DNA of 64,000 nucleotides, taken from assembly GCA_019787685.1 (NCBI GenBank), contig JAHNUO010000010.1:310001-374000 (forward strand). Reading direction: 5' to 3'. Shown here piece by piece: positions 22,569-35,000 of the stretch; positions within the stretch are counted from its first letter, which is position 1; each line of letters starts with the position of its first letter. The notes beneath the pieces are model-generated. The model was given only the letters and a program-made list of their open reading frames with translations. It did not search any database and was not told where the DNA came from. The stretch comes from Chiua virens (Eukaryota > Basidiomycota > Agaricomycetes > Boletales > Boletaceae). A program made the position numbers and the translations under genes.

Positions 22569-25154
22569 TTATCCCGTGATAACCTTTGCCTTGACGACGT
22601 TCGTCACAGTAAGGGTATTCTTCTTGTTGAGACCGACCCCAGACTGCGTGATCACCTCCTTTGACAAACCCAACTGCGTGGTACACAATACAAACTGGCT
22701 CGATTTTTTCGCTGCACCACCCGGGTCGACTTCCATCGTTTCCCCATCTAACATCTTCGGTGGACGAATCGCTTCGACTCGGTAGTCGGCCGACAGTGCG
22801 TTCATGATCGACTTAGTGAGCTGTCCCACGGTGGTGAGGATGAAGGATATCCGACCCCGGAATTTCGACCCGATCATCTCTTTCGCAGCGGAGGTGGAAG
22901 GGGAACAACCAGCAGTGACAATGATATCACAAAGTCCATCCATCGTAGATGCGATAAGCATGTCCGGGTTGCTTGAACAGGTTGGTGAGAGAGAAGCGTA
23001 GGTCAGCGATCGCCAGCGGGCAGATATTGTTTGTGACTCTATTATTCACCATCAGCAGAATAATCAATAGCGCGCTGAATGTAGATCACCTGAATTCCGG
23101 ACTATGTTGTATAATTCACGGATCAGCCGATCGGGCCCGCTATCCATGGACCACGAAGACATGATCCCACACAGGTGGTAGATAAGATAGGCACGAAAGG
23201 CGATAGGGAGATATGCAACGACCTCGGTGCGTGAGTTACTCCGTAGTCGGTTCACCAGAGATTGTCCGATACATTCGGTGACCCTCGTTGCAATAGAAAC
23301 TTGTTCCTCCGTCGGGTCCGTAGTGCGGGGCTCGAAATTGTGAATGATACGATCTGCGATGAACGTGGAACTCCAATCTATCTTCTCATTGAGTTGTTGG
23401 AGTGTTTCGATGATATTCATCTCTGCACGTGCATCGGCCTGAGCAATGAAATTTTGAACGATGAATGGTGTACGCTGACTTCGTTCGACGACGGACTTGA
23501 GCTGTCTGAACTGCTCATCGTACCATTTCCGGGCCTGGACAGTTTGAGATTGGGAGAACTGGAGTTCCTCGCGCACGTCAATGAGCTCCTCTGAATCACG
23601 ACGGCGTTCCTCGAGTTCCTTGTTCGCAGCGGCGAGCTCTTCTGCTTTGGTGGCATCGGAGCGTTTCCAGCGTCCCACGTCGGTAGTCAGGGCATTTATT
23701 TGGCGATCTTTTGCTTTATTGGACGATTTCAAGGTCTCTAGCTCGTTTTGAGCCGAGGCGAGTTCGCGCGACTGCGCCTCGTGGCGGCCTTGGAACACTG
23801 TAAGTTGATCCTTCAGTTCCCCCATGGCCTTCTTGAGGTCGGTCATCTCTGCGGGTATTAGAAAACCGGCATCAGCATGCCGATGGTCTAGACTAGTTTG
23901 GGTGATGCATGCACCTGCCTGTGTACGATGGGATGTCATTCTTTCTCCAGGATCCACATTCTGGGGGGTTGGCAGTAGAAATTGAGTTAATAAGGCACAT
24001 ATAATGCCTGCTAATTCTACAGGTACACTTACATTGTGAACATAGCGAGAAGGGAGGATATCACCGAGGTTCCGAACGGTGATCGTCGTACCATAGCCGA
24101 TTGCGATGTCGTAGTTTTCTGAAATCGCCATTGTATTAACCATGTCATTGTAGTCAATGTCAGATCCGATTTTCGACTGTATCGTCGTATCCCAGAACGA
24201 TATTGACGAGTGGGCAGAGACTGCAATGAAGCTACGATTGTTTGGCAGAGCGATGCACCCCCGTTTTCTCGCGCCGTCTGTGCGGATGGGCCATGAGAGT
24301 GTTTCTCCGGTGGAAACGTCAAGGTAGTGGATTCTACTACCGACAAGAGAGATGGCATAGAGGTGTGTGCCATCGTTCCATGCAAGGCATTGGTTGAAAA
24401 TTGAGCCAACTTTGATGGGGAATTCTTGGAGGAGATGGCCATCTTTGACGTTGTAGACGCGAACAGAACGACTCCAGGTGGCAGTTGCAAGAAGACGTCC
24501 GTCTGGTGAGAATTTGACCGCGACCACATCGTTGTCATGTTCCAGTGTGAGTAGTTGCTCGCCCGTCGACCGCTCCCAGATGCAGGCAGTCTTGTCCCAT
24601 GACCCGCTAGCGATTTTGGTCCCATCTGGCGAGATATCCACCGCAATAACTCCTCTTGTGTGTCCTCTCATCTCTCTCACCTGCTCATGGCTCTCCACGC
24701 TCCACACCGACACAAGTCCTCCATCCGATCCGGTTATGATCCACTTCCCATCACTTGATGCAGCAATGGCATTGGCCCAACCCCCCACATCTATTGGCCT
24801 TGCAACTTCCTCGGTATCCTCCAATCGCCATCGTCGAATTTTCCCTTCCTTTCCTCCACTCAAAACCTGTTTGCCCCCCATCAGGAACGCGACTGGATAT
24901 ATGGCATCTCTCCCATCGATCTCGATTATCTTCCGTACATTTTGCTGGCTGGTCATAGCGGAGGACGTCTGGGGCCCCATCACTGGGCGTTCAATCTCCT
25001 TCCCTTCATCTTGAACCGGGCTTCCTCCTGCTCGTGCAGCGTCATGGGACGTGGGACCACCATCCAACAGTTGAGATTTCGTCAGTACCGTAATTTCATC
25101 GATCCCATCCATTGACTCACTGTTCACCAGTTTTCCAAGTAACCTACGAGACAT
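22569..25154 (-). CDS. WD40-coiled-coil protein, array copy E (intact, about 820 aa)
   Basis: Exons 25154-24033, 23960-23090 and 23038-22569; introns 72 and 51 nt; 821 codons with the stop. Seven WD40 blades (residues about 80-370), a coiled coil (about 410-530) and the C-terminal module with RWRSLT and VLCTTQLGL. In this copy, reading through the second intron meets a stop after GDLHSARY, which supports the splice model used for all copies. It is the nearest relative of copy B and lacks B's 2-bp deletion. Membrane-gene copy 3 lies upstream on the same strand. The function is inferred to be a scaffold only. Confidence 0.78.
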
Positions 25155-25290
25155 TTTTCGGCTAGGTGGATGACGACAGAAAATAGGGTACGTGGAGGTT
25201 TATTCGCAAGTGCGGCGCTTTTTCGCGTAGCCTACACGTGCCTCTTTATCGGATCCCATCAGATCGCACTATCCCCTATGGCCTTGATGC
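25155..25290 (-). promoter_or_regulatory. Conserved proximal promoter of WD40 copy E
   Basis: E-box CACGTG at 25235-25240, 81 bp before the ATG, in the block shared by all five copies. Confidence 0.4.
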
Positions 25291-25941
25291 TTCTTCCCCG
25301 CCTGACCTGTATCTCCTCCCGAGTCCTTGGGTTGCTATCATGACCTTCATGAGAGTCCCGCAATCGTCGTCTGCCCTGAGTCGTACACAGTAACTCAACG
25401 TCGTCCATGTCCACGCCCGAATCAACCTGAATACCAAGCCCTCAGCTTTGGCAATTTCGTGTCCTTTCGCCTTTGCTCTTCACCCCTTTCAAGTTGTCCC
25501 ACTGGTTATCTGATCTGTCGGCGGAATGGTGGTTCTTTACTGGTCAGGCTGCTCAAAATTTACGTCCATGTCCATCCACACACCCACCACTATGTCCAAC
25601 CTTCTTTTGCACTTCTTAAGCTATGCCAACGTCCCCTCTATCTCATCGCACCCTCCACCGAGGTCAACATGGATTCAACGACCCACTTGTCTTTCTTCGC
25701 ATCTGGATCACCATCTCTACCTCATCTCTTTGGACGATAATGTTGACTTTGTGACAATATCCTCATGACCCAGTCTTCGCTCAGAGACACCTCTATGGAG
25801 ATCATACCTCTATTACCATGTCCCATTATTCATCTGACAATGTCGGGTATAAAAACACTTCTACTGCAATAATACGCATCTGTCCACAGGATATCCTGAT
25901 CCTAGTCTAGCAATACATAACGAATGGAGATTGAATTGGTG
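25291..25941. other. Spacer between WD40 copy E and membrane-gene copy 3
   Basis: Matches 5701-6352 closely, including TATAAAAA around 25848. No gene is recognised. Confidence 0.4.
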
Positions 25942-27150
25942 TTATACCTCCCCCTTGACCGACTTTTCTGAGTGGCAATTGCTCGATTCGGACGGCTGTG
26001 AACCGTGCAGATGAATTGCAGTCTGGGCATGACCTGATTCCGAATGCTGGCCTGTCAGATCGCCAAACGCAAACTCCAGCGAGGTGAGGTGTTGTGACCC
26101 AGTGTCTCTCGTCCACGCCCTCCCCTCGGCCACACGAAGGATGAGCATCTGTGGCGAGATGCACTACAAATACGATGCGAGATGAGTTATCCACGTCCCC
26201 ATGACTCGGAGACGCGGGTCAGACTTACAGTAAACATCCCGTAGAGTGATAAGAGCAGGACCGAGAACTCGCTTTGCATTCCAAAGGCGACCAGGAAGGC
26301 GATCCCAAATAGGGTGTATGGGAGCGCGGACTCGACGATGACGGACGCCGTCGTAAAGTATGTTGACGCAAATTCCAGGCCGAGTTCATTGCGCATGATC
26401 CGTGCATAGGAGACGATTCGTGCACAGATGATGCTCGTCGTGATGACATTGAGACCAATAGTCAGCGCGAAATATGCAAGCCCAACGTTTGCCGCGAACC
26501 CGGCGAAAAAGTCGGTATTTGGAGACCCTGAAGCGTACAACTCGAGGATGCCAAAGACTGTCCAGCAACTGTGTTGAACATGATGGTGTTGAGGGACACA
26601 GCAGACTTACCCAGTGTGGCCAGCCAGAGTACACACGGGAACAAAAGTAACCTTCCAATTGCCGCACCAGACTGTCCAGCAACGGTGAATCTACGACAAG
26701 TTGAACAAACTCGATCATTTTGCCACTTTTGAAGTGCTCACAAGTAAAGCATCGCTCATCAGTTGGAGGAGAATGGATGCTGTCGATCCGAGCGTTTCGT
26801 ACCACACGGAGGAATACTCCAAGAAATACGCAGGTAGATCCTCCCGGCCAATCTTGATGAACTACCCACATTTCCTGGGCCATGATAGACTGCGTCGCCA
26901 CGAATACGGTAATGCAGAGGAGCAGCGCGGTGCTGAAGCACATGAAAAACCTATCAGAGCCACGGCGGAACTTTCGCCTTGCGCAGCCGGTTCATGGTCT
27001 GAAAGTACAGCACCTAATTCGACACCTAGTGCGAACTCGGTGATAGATAAACAAGATGGAGGTGTTCAGAATTAGGACGAACCATATAGAATAGCGTTGA
27101 ATGTGTTTCCAACATAGAATGAGTTTTGAAAGAGTGGACCTACCTGTCCA
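25942..27150 (-). pseudogene. Multipass membrane protein, copy 3 (frameshifts, 5' end lost)
   Basis: Homologous to the intact gene at 13916-15148 but broken. Extra single bases occur around 26642 (in the NWKVILF exon), 26831, 26967 and 27014. The first exon with the start codon is missing: similarity stops at 27150, exactly where the exon 1/intron 1 region should be, and unrelated DNA follows. The last two exons (26540-26187 and 26163-25942) are still open. The breakpoint marks the right end of the array's block duplication. Confidence 0.7.
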
Positions 27151-28329
27151 GTGGACATGGTTAAGACACAGTCAGATATCTGGGAGTATCCGCTGAGGGA
27201 AAAGAAGGTGGCAAGCGACCTTAGTCATTCGCAGAAATATCAGACCATGCATCATAGATCCCTTGACCTCGGCCAAATTAGCTCGGCGGCCGCATGTAAA
27301 AATATCACTGGGCCCAGGTTGATATATCCAGGACGAAAAGCGGCCGGAGATCTGTGCGTTCGCTTGAGAGGCCCAAGGTACAGCCAGAAGATCGCCCTAT
27401 ACAACTGATTGTGTCAAACTTGGACGACTGACCGCCTTGTCAACCTATGATCAGTTGAGTGCCCTTCCATGTACTCCATTAAATCCATCTAGACCAACAA
27501 GGCGATTGTTCCGTTAGAGGGCCTGTTTCACCAGTGAGAAACTCAATGGCTGAAAAGTGATCCCGTTGTCGAGGGATAATTTTACGATTTGATGCACGAT
27601 TTGATGGCTCAACTCGAATCCGCCTTCCACAGGACAACCTCCTGAGACGAGTATCCAGTGGGTTTCCCATATTGTGATAAAGTTGCACGAGTGAGATAAC
27701 GCACGCGAACGAAACAATAAGACTCACCGCGAGCCAGCCAGTTCGTCTTTCGTTCTTTACCACAATCAGATGGATCCGTATGAGGAAGTCTACAACAAAA
27801 CCTGGTGGCCAGGCGATGTGATGCGATGTGAACTCAGCGGGAAACGTACAGCACGGTCAGCACCGATACGCACGGTATTGGAACCTCGGCGTGCGTGGCA
27901 TAATTGGCAGCCGAATTTCTGTCCACTGTGAGCCAAGTTTAGCCACTCTTTTTGACAGGTCAGTATGTATATATCGTCGCTGCGAAAAACCCAATTAAGC
28001 CAATCAATTTGTTCATGTGTATGAGTACAGAAACAGGTGAGAATCAGGTGAGAATCCATAGGGTTCAGAGTTTGAATGCATGCCCTGGGGCATCTGAAGC
28101 ACTGATCTCGGACGAGAAGTCAGAGTCGAAGATGAGTCAAAAAGAGTAAAGGAAGTTGTCGAACCACGAATCTGAAACGACCTTACCGAGAGAACGTTCA
28201 ACTTCCGGCCCGGGCGTGAGAACGGTGTGCAATAGCCTCGTGGTTTGTGAACGACTCGCTCCGGAGTCAAAACACAACGGTCACGACCCACACAACTGGC
28301 GAGCTCGTCGTCGTCGTCGACATCCAACT
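27151..28329. other. Intergenic DNA between the array and SPA2
   Basis: Unique sequence. A minus-strand ORF (27763-27479) has one hydrophobic stretch (WLAVSLIVSFACVISL) but no recognisable family and no clear exon partners. Some of this interval must hold the SPA2 promoter. I see nothing else to annotate. Confidence 0.4.
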
Positions 28330-31300
28330 ATGAAACGGAACCAGTCTTCGAGGGCGTCGTCGCCGACACCGACCACCTTCTCTGGGATTTCCAACTACCG
28401 CACTGAATCGTACCGCCCTGTGAAAGATCAGGGATCCATGCCTGCGATGCCCTCTGTCGATTCCAAGGTTATTGCAAGAACTCACTTCAACGAACTACAG
28501 CAGTACCTTTCAGCCTACCTCGCCAAGTGTTCGCAACATTCCATCACTTTCATTGTCTCCTGGAATCTGACATCGACATTGCAGCACCAGTGAACTCTCG
28601 CTCGACCGCACGTCAAAAACTCACCCGGCTCACAAAACAGCAATTTCAAGAACTGTCCACTGATGTATATGACGAGCTCATCCGTAGGAAGCTGAATACC
28701 CTAGAGCATGAAAGTGCGTGTACCTGACGGATACTATGATCTTACAACGCCCATCCATTCTCAAACCCAGTACCCTGTCTACCCGCACGCGACGAGTTTC
28801 ATCCGAAGAGGAACCAGGCTAGACAGAAACTTGCCACGCTCCCAGCCGCTCGATTCGAAGATTTATCATCCGATGTCTATTTCGAGTTATCGAGGCGATA
28901 CCCCGAGTTCAAAGAGGAGGTCAGTAGGGTTTCTAATCCATATTGTCTTACTGATGTGCCAGATCTTCATATGATAGAACGAAACCGGATTGGCTGCTGT
29001 CGGTTCTCCTGGATCAGCTTATGACGATATGCCTTCCCCGGAATTTCACACCTCGCCTCGGTCGGACGCTCCTACCCTCCCTCCAAGTTCTCGAATAATA
29101 CGGGTTTCGGAGGACAGGCGGATGGAAAATCCATACGCAAGTCAGTCGCTTGGCCGTCGCCCATCGGAAGACGGATTCGGCAGACACCGACCGAGTGATG
29201 ATGAGTTACCGCCTCGACGTAGCGACGACGCCTACGGATCAGACCACAATCCATATGGACTTGGCTTCCGAAAGAAGCCATCTCAAGATATTGCACGTGG
29301 AGCAATACCAGACTTTGGTCGCCGGCCGAGCGCGTCGGCCAGCATTCACAGCGACTCTACAAGCACGACAACTGCTCAAAGCGCAACTGCGACGAGCGGT
29401 ATGATCATCCCTCACAAAAGCACAATTGCAGAAGAGGATATCGAAGTACCGTATGGGCACGAAGAGGGACGAGACAGTTCGGTGATCGCGATAAGCGATC
29501 GCGGCAGGGATGGGAATACTTACGGCGGAATAGATGATGATCATGACCATGAAGGCGCTACTTTGGGTGGGTTGAGCGCCCTGGGCGCGCGATTTATGGC
29601 CCAAGTATCGACAGATGCTCTGGACGAGGATGAGGGAGGCGGGGCAAGAAGTGGCGACGATTACTTCGATAGGGTCTCACTTGGACGGGCGTCTGTGACG
29701 TCTGATCGCTCCGCCGCCAAGAGTATAGGTGGAAGGGCGAGTGTAGGGGGAGAAGATCATGAGCGGTTGAGACGGGAGTATGAGTTCAAAATCGCGACGA
29801 TGCAGGGCAGGATTTCGACATTGGAACGAGACCTCGGGAATGCAGAGCAAAGAGATCAGGAATTACGGGAAAGTCAACAGCGGATCAAACTATTGGAAGA
29901 AGAAATTGATGGTTTCCGCAAGGTGTGCTAGGATCGTTACTAAATTCTGCTTAATGTTAACCGATTATGCAGCGTGCGGAAGAACATGGATTCGCAATGA
30001 AAGCACTACAGAAAGAGCTCGACGAGGTTCGCGATCTGCGATCTAGAGAGAAAGAAAGGGAGATGAAACGAGCCCAAAACGACGAGGAGGAACTCCAAAT
30101 ACTGCGAGATCGCCTTGAGCATCTCGAGGATGAACATGGCGGTGGTTTGTCGCGGGTTTGTCTTTCCCATCCGTCGCTATCTTCATTTCTAACATTCGAA
30201 TAAATAGGGCGATAATGAAATGATTGAACAACTTAGTTCGGATATGGAGGGCTTAATGGCCGAATTGGCGGATTTAGGTCGCCGGAACGATGAGTTAATG
30301 ACAGCGAAGGATGCGGATCTCGCAGTCATTCGTGATCTGGATAACCAACTAAAAGAATACAAGCGCAAGTACGAACTGGCGAAGACCGAACTGAGAAGTG
30401 TTAAAGGTAGGCCTTCTTTATGTTTCATTATTATGATCTCGTTCATTCTTTCACTGTTCGTAGTCACTTCTCAGTTGTATACACCGACTCCTAAGATCGA
30501 CGATCAAATGCCCGTGGCTTTGGACGGTGGTCTGATCGATGTACACGTTACTGCGTTCGTGTCCGGAATCGATAGCCTTCTGGCGGCCGGACGCTCGAGT
30601 GCTCCAACCCGTGTTCTCATGCCGATGAAAGCCATTGTCAATTCTACCTCTGCGATTATCGAAGATGTTCGAGCTTACGAATTACGTCCTATGCGTGTCA
30701 ATGTCGATATTGACAATCTCCGTTCTCTTCGCGAACGTCTCGAAGCAACCCTTTCGAACCTTGTGGCGGCAACGAAGGTGCACGCCATGAGCTCCGGACT
30801 GTCACCTGTCAGTCTCCTCGATGCTGCTGCCAGTCATGTCTCTGCGACTGTCACGGAGATATCTCGAATCCTATGTATCCGCAAGGCCACCCGAGCCGAA
30901 CAGGAGGAATTCTCGGTTCCCCAGTTGCCATCACAGACGCCATCTTCATCCACCCGCTCCCTTGAGGAGCTGCGATCTGTCCACGACCGCAAGTCATCTG
31001 CCGCGAGCTCCAGGCGTGGCGAAGGAGATACGTTAGCGTCCAGATTCATGGATCGAAGAGGTGCATCGTCTTCGGAGCCCTCGAGTTCTAGCACGAACTC
31101 ACCGCCACCCATCTTTGACAAGTCGCCCGTTCCTGGCAGCGGCGTCATCAGTGATGACTCGGCCCCCTCTGAAGATGCGTGGTCCGAACTCAAGGTGAGC
31201 TTGTCCAGTGCCGTTGACAGCCTCGGGGAGACGTCTTTGACCTTGTACCAGCCCTATCTCGAAGCTCAAACCGAATCCATCGTCTATGCTATCCAAAGCG

Positions 31301-31605
31301 TTCTCTCCGGCGTGCGCACCCCGATACCTGCGCCGACGCTGAACGAAAACCTGACACAGATCATCACGATCGTGTCGAGCATCGTCGCGGTCTGCAGCGG
31401 CAACCTCCCACCTGCGTCCGCGCAACAAGGGACGGAGATCCTCGAGCAACTGTCCGAACACGCCAAGAAGCTCCAAGACGTGCAAGCGCTGCCAGAGGTG
31501 ACGAAAGACTCAGCGGCAGATCATGGCCAAGTCGAGTTTCGCAGTGGCGAATGCGATGAAGGGGTTGATGAAGCTCGGGGAGCGGTAGGGGGGGTGTCTG
31601 GGTGA
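28330..31605 (+). CDS. SPA2: Spa2-like polarisome scaffold protein
   Basis: Seven exons with matching phases: 28330-28528, 28585-28713, 28771-28919, 28978-29922, 29973-30155, 30208-30406, 30464-31605; introns 50-58 nt. The N-terminus carries two Spa2-homology (GIT-type) repeats: STARQKLTRLTKQQFQELSTD with VYDELIRR, and FHPKRNQARQKLATLP with DLSSDVYFELSRRYPEFKEE. A disordered serine-rich region, a coiled coil (about residues 440-600) and a conserved helical C-terminal domain follow. Spa2 organises the polarisome at hyphal tips and links MAP-kinase signalling to actin. Near 31512 the expected ending RQIMAKSSFAVANAMKGLMKL is one frame away from the ORF, so the last about 30 residues as read look frameshifted (extra base or sequence error). 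The first intron donor (GTTCGC) is weak. Confidence 0.85.
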
Positions 31606-32022
31606 CTATATTTCGTTCTGTTTCTGTCTTGTTTCCTCTCAACCGACCATGCGGCGCGTGCAGCGCGGACTCTATCTCGTATGTCAGGCATATTTTAGTA
31701 TTTTTTGCTCCTGCTATGTTATACCGCTCTACATGTCTACACTATCACCGCATGTACGTACATGTCCTCTCCCTGTTGGTTATATATTAGAAAAGTGGAA
31801 TCCTTTGGGGAAAGATGAGCGTTCGTTCTGCTTTTTGGCCACTCTGGTCTGTCGGCGGAAACCTGACTCAGTGCTCTGCTCTGCGAGTGGATGTATCCTC
31901 CAAGGTGTGCATCCTCACGGGCTGTAGCAACGGTCTGCGTCTGTGATGGGGGAGACGCTGCTTCGTTTTTCGCGAGCGACGACTTCGATACACATCCATG
32001 ATTGCATTCGACATACTATATT
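31606..32022. other. Convergent intergenic region
   Basis: Holds the 3' ends of SPA2 (+) and of the SPT21-like gene (-). ORFs are short and unconvincing; no gene is seen. Confidence 0.5.
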
Positions 32023-35000
32023 TCAAGTTGAACTGGTACCGACGAGACCGTCCAACAATGCTTGGATATCCTCCTGCTTCACACTCACATCGCCCACGGC
32101 ACCCTCTCCCAGCACCGGCAACTGCATCCCTTCCCCAGATCCATCCGGTCCCCCGCGCTCCACGAGCGCCGCGAACGCCCTCTGAAACGCAACCTCCCCA
32201 TCCACATCGTCCGAGAACCAACGCGTCGTCAGCGGAAGCGCAGACATGTCCCCAAACACGGCAGCAGCGTCCGAATCAGACAACCACGCACCGTCCGAGT
32301 CCGTCAACCACGCCTCCGTCTCGGTCAGCCACGCGTTCGTCTCCGAGTCGGTCAACCACGCGGACGTGTCGTGATCGTCGGGGAGCCACACGGGGTCTGA
32401 GTCGCTCGCAGAGGGTAGGAGCAGGTCAGAGTCGGGGAAGGCGATATTGGGCGTCTCGGTGTCGGACATGGCGTCGGGAGGCTTTGCGGGACTCGAGAAG
32501 GGGCTGATCGGGAGGGGCGAGGACGGGGGGAGGGGGCTGGAAGGGTAATCGTCGTCTGCTGGCACTGTGTCTCCGACGGAGGCGACGTCACCCGTTTCTT
32601 GGTCCGGACGAGCAGGATCGCTCTGCTCTGCAAGCATGGACGCGTCCTCGCCAGAGAGGGCAACCTCCAACTCACGACTCAGTTGTTCTTCCTCATGAGC
32701 GTCGTCGACGTTCTGCGTCTGTGATGAGGAGGGAAACACTTCGTTTCGAGTAGATACCCTCGATTGTACTTGTTTTCGGACCTGTGGCATTCGCAATGCA
32801 CAAGGTGATGGTGGCGGCAATAAAAATGGCCTGGTTTGTGTCTGAGGCGTACGCGTCACCGTGCCTGGTGAAGTACCAGGGTGCAAGCTTCTTGGCGTCG
32901 GATGACTGCCGCTGTGACGCCTCGGTGTCCAAGGTGTTCCCGAAACACTCTTCCGAGGCGATTTGTTTGTACCTGAGCGAAGTACAATAGGGGATCGTGG
33001 TGTGAATGCAGCTCGAGTAAAAGATCGAGTTACACTTGGAGTACTTGGGGTGAACAATGACGATGCGTCTTGGCCGGACGGTGTGAACAGTGACCCGGAG
33101 CCAGACTTGCTAGGCGAAGGATGCGGTCCAGAGCCCGAGGCGACAGGCTTCCGGGGTGGGGTGGTCGGAGCAGCGGGTGCCGCAAGTTGGCGATGTGAGC
33201 GAGGCGGGGACGAGGGGAGAGGTTCCACAGCATCCGAAGCAAACACCGGCAAAGTGGGAGGTGGAGGGAGCGCTGAAGAAACGGTCCGTGCACCACCCGT
33301 CAATAGAGGGAAGGTCCGTGTAGCAACAGGTTCGTCGTCTTCGTCGGAGGATTCCTTCGAAGGACGATCTCCACTATGGAGTCGTCTGCGTTTCGCTTTC
33401 GCGGCCTCTCGACGCCTCAATGCGACTTCTGCTTTCTTGGCTTCTCGTTCTGCCCGTTGGCGTGATAGTGCTTCCTCGGACAGACGTGGAAGCGTTGCAG
33501 TACTCGTGCGAGCCCACGCAGGCATGACGAAATTCTTCATCGGATTCTTCGTCGGTGCCGTAGTCGACGTCGACGTCGACGGACCGGTCGATGCAAAGGT
33601 CGCGGATGACATGGAGATAAATTTGCCTGGTACGAAACCAGTCTGGGACATCGAGGTAGGGTGTGGTAACGCAGAGACCGGGCCCGATCTAAAAGAGGGC
33701 GAGGAGGGGAAGACTGGGCGTGCCTAGACGTTAATTTAATATTGTTAGATCGCGATGGGAATGCTTGCGACGCATTCGTGGATGTGTCCAGATCTGACAG
33801 AGCGAATGGTCAAAAAAAAAAAAAGGACAGGTAGAGATCAGAACCCAAACACGCACCCAATTTATGTCCCGAAGACGAGCGTTTCCGAACCTCGGTACTC
33901 TTGCGCGCTTCGCGTTCTGCCATGAACTCGTTGAGGTTAAGAGTACGCGTCCGTTTCAGTGAGGTTGTTTCCGACGCGATGGCATTCGAGGGTGAATCGC
34001 TTCCCTCAATTTGAGTGAGCCAGAAATCAACGTCGTGGTCTGCATTCCAAAATTGTCAGTGGTCGACAAAACTGGGTCCGAGTGGAAAATCCTACCCGCG
34101 ATTGTGAACCAGAGGCTGCAACTGCACGCATGGCACCTAACATCGAAGGAAGACGTGCAGATGGTGATGAGGCCGCGTTTGTTCTGTTCGTTGGCGAAGA
34201 ATGTACTCTTTGTTTTGTAACCAGTGCTCTTCCAGAACTAGACATGCGTGATAAGGAGGGCGAAGGAGAGGGAGGGGATAATGGCGGAGACAAGTGATCC
34301 TGGTTATATTCATTCAGTTTCCGTTTACGCGTTCGCGTAGGGGTGGGCGTTGCTGGCATGTCAATGGCATGCGAAGCTGTCAGGCTTCCGCCCTCGATGC
34401 ATCTCGAGGCGACATGCTTCGAGGTCGGTGTCCTAGTTTCGGGGGCTAACGTTGGCGTCGACGCTTGAGTGGACGTTCGAGATGATGCCGGTGTGATGTC
34501 GTCTCCGGAGGGCGGCGTGCTGGCAGGAAAAGGCGAGGAATCTATGCCTTGGTTACTAGATATACGAGGGCGCTGATTTATCTAAAGCCTGCGTGGTACT
34601 TGACTTTCGAAACGCGGCAGTATCGACGGCCGAAGAGTCAAGGATGACAATATCCGAGTCACCATCGCCATACTCATTTTCCGCGTTACTGTTCTTGTGT
34701 GTCGTATCCTCTTTGGTAGCCTCTTCTCCATTGAGTGAGGGATTCGCCGTGTTTGTCGCCGCGAGCTGGAGTAAATGTGGATTTGTAGACAGAAGACCTT
34801 GTAGTGCTGATAGAAGGGTCGCTTGTTGCTCAGGCGTAGGGTTTGCTGCAGTGTGGCCCGAGAGTGCGGAGAGTAACCCCAGTAAGGGGTTCGTCGGATG
34901 AACGAAGTGTTGAGTATGGGGGTGAAACGGTGGCATTTGGTTGTGACTGGACAGATGCGATTGTTGGGGAAAGGCAGGCATACTTGTCGCGTCACCTGTC

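Noticed and set aside
1..27150. NLR-type (NACHT-WD40) vegetative incompatibility genes
   Set aside because: No P-loop, NACHT or HET domain precedes the propeller, and the blades are diverged rather than near-identical as in HET-E/D.
31480..31515. A 34-nt intron rescuing the SPA2 C-terminus
   Set aside because: It is shorter than all other introns in the window (50 nt or more) and would remove the con­served LPEVTKDS stretch.
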